From NCBI GenBank assembly GCA_013420905.1, contig JAAXNY010000001.1:4030001-4094000 (forward strand): DNA of 64,000 nt. The letters run 5' to 3'. Position numbers and translations under genes: made by a program. The stretch's first letter is position 1, and each line of letters begins with the position of its first letter. The DNA comes from Collybia mongolica. Its lineage: Eukaryota > Basidiomycota > Agaricomycetes > Agaricales > Clitocybaceae. Of the stretch, positions 24,599 through 35,853 are shown in pieces. The notes under the pieces were generated by a model. That model worked only from the letters and a program-made list of their open reading frames with translations, did not search any database and had not been told where the DNA came from.

Positions 24599-26249
24599 CG
24601 TGCGACTTGATAGTAAGGATGGGTCACTGTGCTCCGGAATTGGCGCCTAGTGTTTCTCTAGCAGGGTCAAAGTAAAAGGTCCTTAGTTCGTCCTTCGTAG
24701 TGACGAGTTGAGATCAACGGCATTCTTTTTGATGGCCGCGTATTGTGTCAAGGCCTGTTTTCTAAGCCTCCATCCAGCTCCTACCATCATATAGCATGGA
24801 GAGAAAATCTGTTGGAAATGTAACTTCATAGGCATGATCCTACCTGCTTCGAAATTTTACTCAATCAATATTATGCAAGGTAAGAACTAAACCCACCGAC
24901 CCTGTGGATACTATTACTTGATTCGTTTCCACCCGATCTGAGGCAACGACTTATTCAAATGCAGACAGACTGCGGCCCAGCATTATCCCTGCTTGTTTGA
25001 CTGACCTATGAAATGAAGGATGAGACGTCCTATCAACCAACGAGTCCTATTTTGATTCATGTAAGAACAGGGTGTACAAGCGTAGAGACCATGATCCTGA
25101 TAAGCAATCAATGTCTCTCTTTTTATTAATCAATTGGACTGACCCAGTGCCTTTATGAACGGGGTTATTTCTGGTTGAATCAGCTGGAGAACGGTGAAGA
25201 TGCGTGGAGAGAAAGGGGGCGGACCGGTGTGTTGTTTACTATATTGATATCGACCTCTACTAATGAAAGCTAAGGACACTCGGTAAGGAATTGCCTCATT
25301 GTTGGGACTTGTACCGGACCCCTTCAATACTACTCAATACTTATCAACGGGTAGCCGACACACCTTTGCTCGTTGCCAAGAAGCTGCCACAGTGTCCCAG
25401 AGGTAACATCTCCCCTAAGTTGCTTACTCGCTCTGTAATAGTACCAAACTGAGAATTTGTCTCTAGACCCGGCCCAGTTTCAAAGCCGAGTTGGAAACCC
25501 TTGAGAGCTTACGAGGGGATAAATAAAAATGGAAAGGGAAAGGTATGTGAAATAAAGCTATATTTATCGGGGCATCGTGACAACCATGGGAGAGTCATAT
25601 TTATAGAGACTGCTATATTTATCGAAGCATTAGTGACAAGTCATGGGAGAGTAATGTTTCCAGACGACATACTCACCGCACACCGCACACTTCTCACGAG
25701 GAGTAACAGCTGTTATGATGTAGGCCGCGTCGGCATATGTAGTCGCGATGCTCGTGTGCAAGCACTGGTAAGGTATGCCAGCACCGCGGCCCGCGGGATC
25801 TTTGATTGAACTTCACTCTACAATTCCATGCCAGCAAATGAACCAAGCAGTGCACGAAGTCTTCAAGCCCGGAGTTCAGGGGTGCGGCAGGTCGGGTATG
25901 ACCAAAGGAACAACCTGACATCGTAGCAAGCTGGATCATAAGTAATAGGTTCTCGGCGGTGATGCTGCGAAAGGCGACAAGGTATTTCTGCATTAAAGGT
26001 ATATGGATTTATGTAGCATTTTCTTCCTTTCCTGTCAAGAGCTCTGGGCTAGGTATGATTTTGAAAGCCCGCAGACGCAGCTTTCAGCTGAATGGCGGTC
26101 CGGACAAATGCCTACTAAATGTAGATCGGAACCATTGATAGGTCGGCTGACTTATGATGCCTTTTAGGCGCTTGCTTCTCCTGAGTAACTGTATAAACAA
26201 AAGGTGCGACGCAATCAATACCAGTAAGCTAGCCTAACGTTGCCTCGTG
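24599..26249. other. gene-poor stretch
   Basis: No gene recognised in 1.65 kb. Short ORFs occur on both strands, including a 99-codon minus-strand one at 25694-25993 with no motif. It carries the small tandem repeat at 25560-25659. Confidence 0.55.
25560..25659 (+). repeat. imperfect two-unit tandem repeat
   Basis: Units of about 43-45 bases at 25560-25602 and 25615-25659 (period 55) share ATATTTATCG, GTGACAA and CATGGGAGAGT in the same order, with scattered differences. Confidence 0.75.
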
Positions 26250-27755
26250 TTAGATGGCTTGTGTTATAGCAAAGTCGTCCGATCGGCTCGATAAATTCGG
26301 GGTTTTATCGGTATACGTCTGAGGTACATATGCGTGAGGGCATACGCCAGCCGAAGTGAATAGAATGCTCACAACTTCCAGGCTGCTGGATGTTGTCCCG
26401 TGTGACCAGACCTCGTTGAAAATGATGTTGCTCTTGAGTATGTCTGGTGAAGGCTTCCCTCGCTCTGAAGGCGCGTGGATCCGCCAACAAGGAGGACCAA
26501 TACCCTCCTGCGAGAAAGTATCGACATCCATTGCATATCGCCCACCGATGATTGTGACGCGATTGTTTAGTATCAGCATCATTGTGTTTGAGTATAGTTT
26601 TGCAAGGATCACACATGGGATAGAAAAGTATGTCGTTCCCTTGGAGTGAATGGAAAAAACGAGTGTGAGGGTGGTTACGATTGCTAATTGCTGTTAAAAA
26701 GTGTGCCGACTGAATGGGAATTGTGACTAACCCGTCAAGAAACCAGTCTCAACGGTGAGTCTGATGAGGTGCGATACATGCTTATGAAGACGCGAAATGT
26801 TTTCGAAACGTGAGAGCTACAATATTGAGTGAGTAGATACAATCCAATAAGCCTGAATTGAGGGGTTACATAGTAGGCCATGCAGGCTGCAATAAGGACG
26901 TCACAGATGACACTCCCCACGTTCCAAACCTTAAATCATGCGAGACAATAAGATGCGTCACAGATAAGAAGGGATGATTCTCACCGTAGCGATAGTTATG
27001 TAGTACTTAGAAGTGGACAGCATGGCCAAGGTCTTTGTCGAATACATGGATGCCCCTGCCATCATAGCAGTAATGAGGGTGGAGATCGAGACCTGTTCCG
27101 TATGGGTTACGATGCAAATAACTTTTCAAGTGAACACACTCACAAATATGATAAGTATTGTTGGCACCCATGATTTTGAAAGAATCTTCACGCGATACGC
27201 AAAGAATAATTGGCCTATGACTGCCACTAATATAGCCATGAGCATGTCAGTCTACATAAAGCTCTGATTAATGAGGGGAAGGAGTACCAGATCCCCCAAG
27301 AATAGGGCCTGCAAGCCACCTGAAATAAATTTCATTAAGGGCTGACATGTCACCGAGGCGAAGTGCGAAGATATAAAATGTGTCTCTGGTTACAAAGAAT
27401 GTTTGAACCGTTTCAAGTGCAAAAACCCCATAGACCATGCATTTGAGGATGAGGTGATCTTTCGGGAAGGCCGTGTAGTATGTATCTGGAAATAGCAGAA
27501 TTATATTTATTTCAGGGTAGAATTATTTGACACTCACAGAGTTGCACGGACATGACCCCCTGAAATCCAAAATTGATCAAAGCAGACAGTAACTAAAATG
27601 AGCGTCAATACGCTTCAGGCGAACTAGACTTGGGTGGGATACCAAAGGGCCTGTTCTTTGAAATATTATTTGGGCGTTAGGCCTCTCCGTCCTTGGGGCG
27701 ATGCATAGAATACTTACTTTTTAATGTGATCGGCACTTGGGGATAGTGGTGTCAT
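26250..27755 (-). CDS. DUF6534-family seven-helix membrane protein
   Basis: Second member of the family seen at 2084. Start MTPLSPSADHIKK (ATG 27755), then TGPL/LLSALINFGFQGVMSVQL/YTYYTAFPKDHLIL, a classic first and second helix. VYGVFALETVQTFFVTRDTF and GDMSALNEIYFRWLAGPIL follow, then MLMAILVAVIGQLFFAYRV, a late helix around VWNVGSVICDVLIAACMAYY, and LIRLTVETGFLTG. The final part has LAIVTTLTLVFSIHS and CVILAKLYSNTMMLILNNR, followed by a hydrophilic tail to the stop at 26250. Most junctions have good GT..AG sites. The join between GPIL and MLMAIL (about 27250-27300) has no clean splice in frame, so a small lesion or misread exon is possible there. Function unknown for the whole family. Confidence 0.75.
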
Positions 27756-28477
27756 CTTGATGGTTATACACTGATGCTTGTGGTTTGAGCCTTTTAACAG
27801 AGTTGGAGTATCTCTAAACATACTCGAGTGTGTTTCTCAGATATTTCAGGGGTATATTGGCCACATGTGACGGTCTACAATCATGATCTGTCAGTGAGGA
27901 AGTGATCCTCCATTACCATCAATTCTTTCGGCTTGGGTTATCACCCAAACTTGGTAAATTTGAATTGACCCTCCAATCCGGTACCGAGTTTGGTAGCCAT
28001 CATTATATTTCCGTCGTTGAAACGTTGAGTTTTCAGGTGGGTTCTGGCCACGGTGTCGCGCTGAGTCGTGGGGTTCGGGCGCGTAAGTCAGGATTTGTGT
28101 GGGTCTGTGTGAAGGCCGAATAGAACCTTCCTGACAAGCGCGGTTTTGTATACCCACTAAGGAATAAAGTACCCACGATATAGTGGTCTGTTTGTTTCGT
28201 TGACCGTGAATTGGTTCCGTCCACAGACGGCGCTGACGCGGAGGACCTCGGACCTGATCCGGCAAATCCCGGAGACCAGACCCTAAATGTTTCTTGTTTT
28301 AATCTGTTCTAAATTTCCATCGGGTCCGTTCCCTCCAGATATATTTAGATTCACCTAGCAGCACTGGACTCACTGGTTTAGGCTAGCAAACGATTCTGTC
28401 ATTATTTATCAAAGAAATTTGATAGGTACATGATGTTACAGATATTGCGGGCAAAGCATACTGATGATTAGAGGTCT
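27756..28477. other. intergenic
   Basis: Holds a 124-codon minus-strand ORF (27891-28265), Arg/Pro/Gln-rich, without a recognisable motif or family. Otherwise this is the upstream side of the DUF6534 gene and the 3' side of the Con-6-like gene. Confidence 0.45.
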
Positions 28478-29086
28478 CTAGAGCGCGTCGTGCTCCTTGA
28501 GATAATCTTTGGCGTGTTGTTTGGCCTCATCCGAAACTTTGGGATCTAAGGAGGAATGTATTCACACATTCATGCCCATGTGGTGAGGAAAAAGGCTTAC
28601 TATGCAGCGCAGCCTTATAGCCAGCAAGGACACGCACATTGTGTTCTGTTTCGTCGGCATGTCGCTCATGGTACCCCGCCGCGCTCAAAATTTCGCGTGC
28701 ATGGTCTTTGGCTTCGGCAGAAGTGTGCTCATCTAACGGTTCAACGTACTCAGCCTATGATCCACGGCTCAAATGTAAATCATACTATGTAAGGTCGCCT
28801 TGTATCCACCTACGACGAACATCAGAAATGGGTTCGCGATAGAAGCCGGGCAACAGCACACCTAGAACGCGGTTCGACTCTACTGGTTTACCTTTTTCAC
28901 CTTCGCCCAACTCTTGGAGGCGTTCCACTGCATGGGCTTTAGCCTCTTGAGACACGTGAGGGTTGTTGATCGAGGCCTTCAAGCCGGCAGCTACGCGCTC
29001 GGGGTTTTTTTCGTGTTGTTCTATGGTGTTATTAGTTACGGCGACGTCAATGGACTACTTTTAAGAGACTGACGACTGGGAGACAT
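28478..29086 (-). CDS. Con-6-like protein (conidiation protein 6 family)
   Basis: Small repeat protein of the Con-6 family, induced during sporulation or stress in other fungi, with no known biochemical activity. Minus-strand exon 1 MSPSRQSLK (ATG 29086) joins, over a short intron near 29020-29057, to QHEKNPERVAAGLKASINNP then HVSQEAKAHAVERLQELGE, one family unit. Further exons give a variant unit (DEHTSAEAKDHAREILSAAG) and, after VRVLAGYKAALH/NPK, a third unit VSDEAKQHAKDYLKEHDAL with the stop at 28478. The last intron (about 28544-28599) splices exactly between H and NPK. The join between units one and two (near 28770-28870) is less sure. Confidence 0.85.
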
Positions 29087-30096
29087 ATTGAAAGAGTAGT
29101 TGTGGTTGTTAGATGACGATTTGAAAAATCTAAACCACCCAAGGGTTTATATAATAAATCGGTGGCGCACAGGCCCCACAGCCTCGGCCAATACGATTCA
29201 CAATTGAATGGGGTACTCATGATTCCCCATGACGTAGACCCCGCGCGTCACAGTGGTTTCACCACATCACGTGAGTATACATGCACCGTACCGTGACCTG
29301 AAAACGCTCAGCCTTTTCCCTGAAACTTCCTAAACTAAACTCTGTTCTATATAGCAACTCAGTCTGCATTGAAATTTCTCAAATGGACACCTTGGATACA
29401 CAAGACGCTGAAATATGTGGGCCCTGACCATTATTACCAGCGGGATAAGCGTCATTGATGACTGACCTCACCAACTCGGACCCTGGTCAGAAACTTCTCT
29501 TGAAATAATAATCTGCCAGTCTTCATACATGGATTACTTAGAGCGTTCTTTTGCAGGAGAACCATCTCATTCAAAACAAGATTTAGACCCTTTGCCCTTG
29601 GACGGAATAAGTTCGTTAAGCCCATCCTTCGTACACCAGACTGCGCAAATTTTCTTTCTGGAAATGCCTGTTCGATTTTAGCCTGCAATACTATCAGAAC
29701 AGATAGACATTTCCTGGTAGGCCGAAACTGCGACTTAAACCACAGCCGTTACGCGTTGAGGACCATACGTAGTGAGGCTCTTCCTTCCCACGTTGAAAAA
29801 CTGGTTTCGCTTCGTCTCATAACCCCGGGCTTCGCGTATCGATCATGCGCATTTCTTGCAAGTACTAGGTGATGACTTCCAGGACGATAATTACCTATAC
29901 GACCTTGGTACTTTTACTGAAGAGGTTTGGATCATCCACGGCTGAACCGTTGTATGGCTTACAAGGAATACTATCCGACCAGACATTGCTACACGTTTCC
30001 GCATGCAGGGAGAGCAGCATCTAGTATTTCCCGCTCTGTGCGTCGTTTCCTTTGATATTCATGGACCATTGATCTAAGCCAATACCGCCTGATCTA
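29087..30096. other. gene-poor stretch upstream of the kinase remnant
   Basis: Short ORFs only. Some plus-strand pieces (for example DDFQDDNYLYDLGTFTEE near 29870-29925) may be worn parts of the kinase N-lobe, but this is a guess. Confidence 0.45.
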
Positions 30097-30669
30097 GTGG
30101 TCTATCACCTGCTTGTCGAAATCTCTCTAGGGCTTTATCCTCACAAGTATGGTACTGTACACCAGGACATGAAACCGGAGACCATTGCGATATCCAATAC
30201 GGGACACGTCGTTATTGTGGACTTTGGGGCTGCCTGCACACTGCCAACGTATTCTAAACTTTCTCAGACTCCCTTAGCCTCCACTCCCGGTCTTTTATGT
30301 GTTCTCAAAGATTGTGGACCTATTGTCCTTCATGACGAATGTGTAGACTGGTGGGTGGTTGGAATTCTTACCTACGAGCTCATCACGGGGTCTGCCCCGC
30401 CCCACCCTTCGTATGACGCACATGGCCCGGGGAGTGAAGCAAATTCTTTGGGCACTCCGAAGATAACTACCCACAGCGGATGGTTTCCACCTTTGAAATG
30501 CTTTCTTCATTCAGTAACTTCGAAACCGTGTTCATGGAAAGAAGCTACTCACTCCTTGAATTGTGGCTACTTGCCCATAATCCAACTGCACGATTATCGG
30601 GACATGATATCAAGAATCACCTCTTCTTTGATCCTATCATTGGGCTTTAGTCACAAATCGCGGCACTGA
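30097..30669 (+). pseudogene. Ser/Thr protein kinase remnant (AGC/S6K-like)
   Basis: The open stretch holds the catalytic half of a kinase: VYHLLVEISLGLYPHKYGTV, catalytic loop VHQDMKPETIAI (normally HRDLKPENI) and VVIVDFGAACTLP (DFG), then DWWVVGILTYELITGSAPP. No N-lobe with a glycine loop or lysine was found directly upstream, the APE motif is missing between DFG and DWW, and the reading after about 30480 no longer resembles a kinase. The catalytic loop has lost its Arg and the Asn that binds metal is Thr. I read this as a decayed copy of the S6K-like kinases abundant in Agaricomycetes; a multi-exon pseudokinase cannot be excluded. Confidence 0.65.
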
Positions 30670-31746
30670 GGTACCCAATGTGCCCTAGATGTTTTGTGCA
30701 GACTAAAGAAACACTTTCGACTTTGCCCATCAACCTAAGTCAGCCTCCATCAGTGCGTTTTAGATCCTCATGTTCTTAACGAGTCTCGTTCGTTTGGGTT
30801 TCCTCAGCAGACGTCGATGGAATTTCGTACTCGTTTTACACACCTTCCGACGAACGATCCTGGATATCGGCCGTGCCACTGAGGGCAGGAAAAGGGACAA
30901 GAGACAGAGTAGCTCATCAGTGTTTGTGAAGAATTCGAATAGTATCGTCTACTGCGTCAATCTAACCCACACCAGAACGAAACACACCAGACGGTACGCT
31001 GGCCAGGGAAATCTATAGCGCTAGAAGCAATGCTACTGTGGACATTCCAGAGACTGTCTGTTCAGAGTATTCAACGACACTTCTCCGATGATCGTTGCAC
31101 ATCACAATTAGAAAGAGACGGGACACTGTACCGGCGCGGACGAAAATTTCACGCGTACTTCTGGCGACCCGGCTGCCCTCCCACAGCTTGTTTACTATGT
31201 TTACTATATGTACATCTGCCTCCACTAATAAAAGCTGCTTGTTCTTCTAGAGATGATCACTCTTTCACTCTTGGAAACTATGGATTACCGTAATCGCAGA
31301 GAAACGACGCGTCACCAACGCTCAATGGTGAAGCCTCACAAATCGACATCGAGAAGGCATCACTCCACACACGTACCCCAGAGGTTACCCGGATAATTGC
31401 CAGACATTTTTTGGGGAGACTACACTTTTGGTAAAATCTCATCGTTGGTATACATATACATATCTGTATCGATTTTGCATGGACATTCACTTTACCTATA
31501 TAGGTCGTGATTAGTCCATCTGTGCGAAAACACAATGTGCTCAGGCTCTCGACCGCACAAGTCGTACATGGGGTATATTGCATCCTGGCAGTGGTATAAG
31601 CGTTGCGCGCAGTGCAACTCAATATCTGGACACATTGATCAGAAGGTAGTGAAACTTGGAGTAGGCATCCTGTGCCTCGGCTTTGCTTTGACTGCAAATT
31701 TAGAACGAAGTCAACACTCTGATTAGGAATGTCCTCAATTTTTTGA
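30670..31746. other. gene-poor stretch
   Basis: No gene recognised. Possible trailing pieces of the kinase relic (FRTRFTHLPTNDPGYRP near 30820-30870) lie here, as does a minus-strand ORF at 31278-31853 that overlaps the end of the WH1 gene in another frame and looks spurious. Confidence 0.45.
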
Positions 31747-32590
31747 CTAACCATCATTTCCAGGCGGATTGGTGAGGGTAGTCTCGCTACTGCCTGCCTT
31801 ATGGACGGTTTCCATGCCTTTCCAAAACCCGGAACTGAAATCAACGCGCTCATGCATGGTTTCGCCGATCTTGCCGTAACTCTGGAGACCGCCTAATGCG
31901 TTTTTCCAAGATGGGTCGATGCCCGGGGATGCCTCGACATCGCCCTGTTTGTTAATGCCGACGTGCGATATGTGAACAAAGGAATTCGGGGTGGGAGCCG
32001 AAACCATCGATGGGGAAATGGTACTCCGGCTCCTCGGGACTGGTTTGCTCTTGAAGGACAGGCTTCGGCTCCGGTTCTTTGTAATCACTGGTATGTAGTA
32101 TATCACTATGCTTTCTACGGACAGAACCATAATAATGTACGAACGGGGGGGACGTGTTTCGGCAATGACAATGTTCGCAAACTCTGCAGCCTCATCATCG
32201 TCTTCAAACAGGAAACCAAACCTGCGGCTCTACGGGTAGGTTCGTTAGGAATATGCATACCATGTTGACCAGAACAGTGGACACCTACTCTGCCCTGAAA
32301 GACATGGAAAAATGGTCGATCTTGCTGGTACGCGAGGCCACTCGGGACCTGGAACATCCAGATAACTTTCCCGGATTTTACATCGAGGAGACGAAACCAA
32401 TGGTTCTCCCCGTCATCTGCGGAGCTGTTGGCCACAATATTCTTTCCAAACACCAAAGTGCCCTTCAGGCGCGAATAGCACCATTCTGAGCCTCTCAAAT
32501 TCTGGGCATGATATACGCGAGCGGATGCGGTTGCAAGAATACTGTATGTGTTTGGCGACAGACCAAGAACCATATCAGCAGCTTTACTAG
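31747..32590 (-). CDS. WH1 + CRIB protein, WASP N-terminal-half-like
   Basis: Minus-strand exons encode a WH1 (EVH1) domain: ILATASARVYHAQ, WCYSRLKGTLVFGK, NHWFRLLDVKSGKVIWMF and YQQDRPFFHVFQGR. This joins in phase over an intron (about 32236-32293) to SRRFGFLFEDDDEAAEFANI. A CRIB motif follows (SAPTPNSFVHISHVG), the Cdc42/Rac-binding signature I-S-x-P..F-x-H-x-x-H-V-G, then DPSWKNALGGLQSYG and a short tail with the stop at 31747. In WASP/Las17, WH1 binds WIP/verprolin and CRIB binds the GTPase, while a C-terminal WH2-acidic segment drives Arp2/3. No proline-rich, WH2 or acidic segment was found here. The N-terminus (start and first intron near 32540-32590) and the join near 32070-32115 are uncertain. 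Confidence 0.78.
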
Positions 32591-32597
32591 TATACAA

Positions 32598-33362
32598 TAG
32601 CCGGGGAAGAGATTAGAGTGGAATCAGAATGTTACGAGCGACAACGATTGGAGCCAAAGAGCTGCGTCGGATGGCTGAAGATAGCCAAGGTCAGAGACTG
32701 TGAGGCAATAAGCAATCGTGGCGTCGAATGGTTTTGCGGGGGTCAAATGGGAAACATGGAGCCCTCATTTTGGCCACGAGGTCGACAAGAATAGTGACGG
32801 TATGAAAGGGACCGATTGGGAGATCGAAGCCCTTTGCATTAGAAAACACCCATGTATGAATCATACGCACTGTAGCAGGCTTTGCGTGCTTATTGCGGCA
32901 CGGACGTTGCACTGTCTATGACAAACCTGAGATATGGGCTATCAGCGAGCACCATAGGGAGTTAAGTCCTGACAAGCAAAGGGAAACCTGGTAAGCTCAT
33001 ACGACACGGGGGAAGTCAATGAAATATTCCGGGACTGGGCGATAGCGGAACACGCATAATACTCTTTCACTTAGGGATGTCAAAAGGTGCACGTGGTGGT
33101 CTTTAGGCCCCATGCTTGCCTGTAGGTCAGGTAGGTCAGTGCATTTCCTTTGAAGGAGATGAGACCAAGGTGTCACTCTAGCTATGGGGAACGGAGCTAG
33201 AGGAAGTAAAATAAGCTCCGATTGTAGCATACGCGCAAATGTAGGCAAAAGGCTGAGATAAATATGTTCAGAGTCCGAGCCCAAGCCCAAGACAGATAGT
33301 AGTTTTGTGAGAAGAGATACCTCGGCTAATACGTTATTAAGCAGCTCATCGTACCAGGGCCG
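32598..33362. other. intergenic
   Basis: Upstream region of the WH1 gene, which may include its first coding exon, and the 3' side of the Asterix-like gene. ORFs at 32691-32912 and 32997-33290 (-) have no recognised motif. Confidence 0.5.
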
Positions 33363-33851
33363 TTACTTGTTTATTATGAATAGAGGAACGTATGTTGCGA
33401 CGAGAGCAGTGATGCAGAGTCTAGTCGGAGTATGGGGAGTAAGAATTAAGACGTTTTAGACAGAAGTGATATACTCACAACATACTCGACCATGCTCCAC
33501 CACCACCTTCCTTGGCTCGAAGAGGATGCGAGTTGGCGAGTCCGCTAATTCCGAAGGCTAGGGAAGGCCACGCAAGGAATCTATGCGAAACAGATGGCGA
33601 CTAAGCAAATTAAATGGGCGTAGAATTGGACAACACACCTGTTCCGCGTCACAATGATAAGGCCTGCCAGAAACATGCCTGAGGCACTTAGGCCATCTGA
33701 TGAGGTGCCTTGGATCAGCCACGAAGAAAACACGCTGCCTATTACTCGTCAACGCACCAGCCATGCTCTCCCGGTGCCAGTTGTATGGTAAAATTTCCTT
33801 GGTTTCCAACGAGGTGTTCCGAGGATCGTCGAAGTGAGCTTTTGAGGACAT
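33363..33851 (-). CDS. Asterix/PAT10-like ER membrane protein (UPF0139 family)
   Basis: A small four-exon gene whose exons splice to about 101 residues: MSSKAHFDDPRNTSLETKE, WHRESMAGALT/SMFLAGLIIVTRN, then RFLAWPSLAFGISGLANSHP, LRAKEGGGGAWSSM and finally LLCITALVATYVPLFIINK with the stop at 33363. Every join uses GT..AG and keeps frame. The order (DDPR N-terminus, two to three helices, the small-residue FxxxLANS segment, final LVATYVPLF helix) fits the Asterix family. In animals its member pairs with CCDC47 in the PAT complex that shelters polar helices of new membrane proteins at the ER. Family assignment is from pattern resemblance, without alignment. Confidence 0.75.
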
Positions 33852-34167
33852 TCTCGTTCCAAGAGGGCTTTCAGGAAGGAACTTCGATAGAAATAGTACA
33901 GAATATTACAGCAGTGCAGAGTGTGGGTTGTCGGACTCGGAGTCTGGCAGCGACATTTACAACACGTGACGTTAACATGTAACTCTAACCATCTAAGTGG
34001 AATTATGTACAAATCGACTAAAATAAAAAGCGAAGGTCTGCCGTGTCTAGGTCTATACAATTACGCCACACATCTTGAGGATGTGGAGATACAAAAATTC
34101 AGCCTATAGTCTAAGGATCCCATGATTAGTTTATCTCGGAGTCCTTGCCTTACTACACAACTAATCA
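33852..34167. other. short intergenic region
   Basis: AT-rich, between the Asterix-like start and the permease stop, both on the minus strand. Nothing recognised. Confidence 0.6.
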
Positions 34168-35853
34168 TTAGTACAACACTGCCATCTCTGCAGATACAAT
34201 GGCGAGCCCAACCGCTGTCATTGCTGCTAGTGGAAGCATATTCCAGAATGCAAAACGCTGTTGTGTGATAGTAATTTTTTTCTGATCCAAAATTGTCTTC
34301 CACAATAGGCCGGCCAGACTTGCTGAGAATGTAAAGCTGACAGCACCAATATTACTCGCGACTGCTAAGGCAATTGCAGCGGCCCTGGTGGTGTCCTCTG
34401 GGAATCCTGGTGCGGAGCGCACAATTTTGGTGAGGAGAATCGTAGCACCGATATTTGTTCCAGCAAGGTTACATAATAACACTCCCAAAACTCCAACAAT
34501 CCATATTGTTGGATGTACCTGACGGTTGGATGCTTTCACAAGCCAGTGTGAGAAGACATCGATCCAACCCTGGTGCGAAAGAGCTTCAATAAGGATGAAC
34601 TGCGAGAAAGCGAAAGGAATAAGGGCAAAGGGGAGTCGGGGAAGCGCTGTGGAGAGGGTCCGAAAGCGGCGCGAAAACGATATGAACATTCGGTCCAAAG
34701 ATGATGGTAGTTTTATGGACTTGGGTTTAAAGGGAGGAAGGGTCGTGCTTGACTCCGGGGATGTAGTCTGAGGAGAGGAAGTCGGAAGGGTGGCATTGAT
34801 GGAAACAAACGTCCCACTTCTCTCGACGTCATTCGGCGTAGACATCGCACGTTTGAGTTCAGATACCATTGGGTCATTAGAAAAATCCTCATTGTCATTC
34901 TTTCGCTGAGGAGCATATCGGTGATAATCCCAACCCAAATCAAAAATGAATTTCGCGGCTGCGAAGGGCAGGCTAATCTTCCAAACATCAACCTTGAAAA
35001 AGCTGACGACGATGATGACTACAAGACAGGTGCCAAGGATGACGCTGCCAACCCAAGCGCCTACGGGGTCCCTCAGAACTTCGCGAACATTCAGTTTCGC
35101 TGTGAGCGGAACTTTTCGTGGGAGATATTTCTCATCTCTGAACTGGACTGCGAGGACGACATAGCAGGCGACAACACAGGCAATGAAGGGAAGAATGGTA
35201 TATGCCGTAAAAGCTGCGTTATTAACGCCAAATCCTTCGCAAATGACCACATTCGTTGGGTTGCCCACAAAAAGGACCATGCTCGCTGTATTTGCTGCAG
35301 CAAATTCTGCCATCAACCATGCAGTTGGTTCCAACTTGGTGGCAGCAGTGTAGTATACGAGGAAAGCGGTTCCGGAGAGAATGACCGGGTCGTTCCCCAA
35401 CACGACGCTGAGTATCGTGAGCATAACGTAGAAGTAGAAGAAGAGTTTTCGGGTATTGGAACCTCCTCTGTTGCTGACCCAGAATGCCGCGGCTTGAAGG
35501 ACACCTGTTATGTCGAGTGTTATGGCCATATATGCCAAGGAAATGAATAAAATGAGAATGTTATAGGGCTTTATGTCATCTGTAGTGCAGGCTTTACGGT
35601 GATTTGGAGCACATTATCTCATGTACGACTGACCTGTTCCAACGATGCCATTGCGTATTTGAGTTGCACCTAAACATTGTGAGGCCCATAGAATCGCTAT
35701 CGCAAGTATTGGAGCGGTATTGAGGTTGATAGGAATGTGCCTTCCTCCGCAATACGGTAGACGCGCAGGTAGTTTGAACGAGACAGGACGGATAACGAAG
35801 ATGGTAGAAATAATGAATATGACCAGTGTGACGATGGAGAACCGAGTGATCAT
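34168..35853 (-). CDS. ArsB/NhaD-type permease (IT superfamily)
   Basis: Two exons (35853-35634 and 35579-34168, intron 54 bases) give 543 residues. About ten to twelve hydrophobic segments are split by a cytosolic loop of roughly 100 residues rich in Ser/Thr/Pro (residues ~300-390). Two inverted hallmark segments are visible: FVGNPTNVVICEGFG in the first half and NLAGTNIGATILLTK in the second. These correspond to the paired substrate loops of the ArsB/NhaD/DASS group. The substrate could be arsenite, sodium or an organic anion; the sequence does not decide. The splice joins GIVGT to DDIKPYNILILFISLAYMA. The start MITRFSIVTLVIF opens straight into the first membrane helix. Confidence 0.85.

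Noticed and set aside
31278..31853. 191-codon minus-strand ORF next to the WH1 gene
   Set aside because: Overlaps the WH1/CRIB C-terminus in another frame, has no motif, and its composition looks non-coding.
34921..35550. 209-codon plus-strand ORF opposite the ArsB/NhaD-type permease
   Set aside because: It lies wholly antisense to a well-supported membrane-protein exon and has no recognisable motif; its openness follows from the codon bias of the sense strand.
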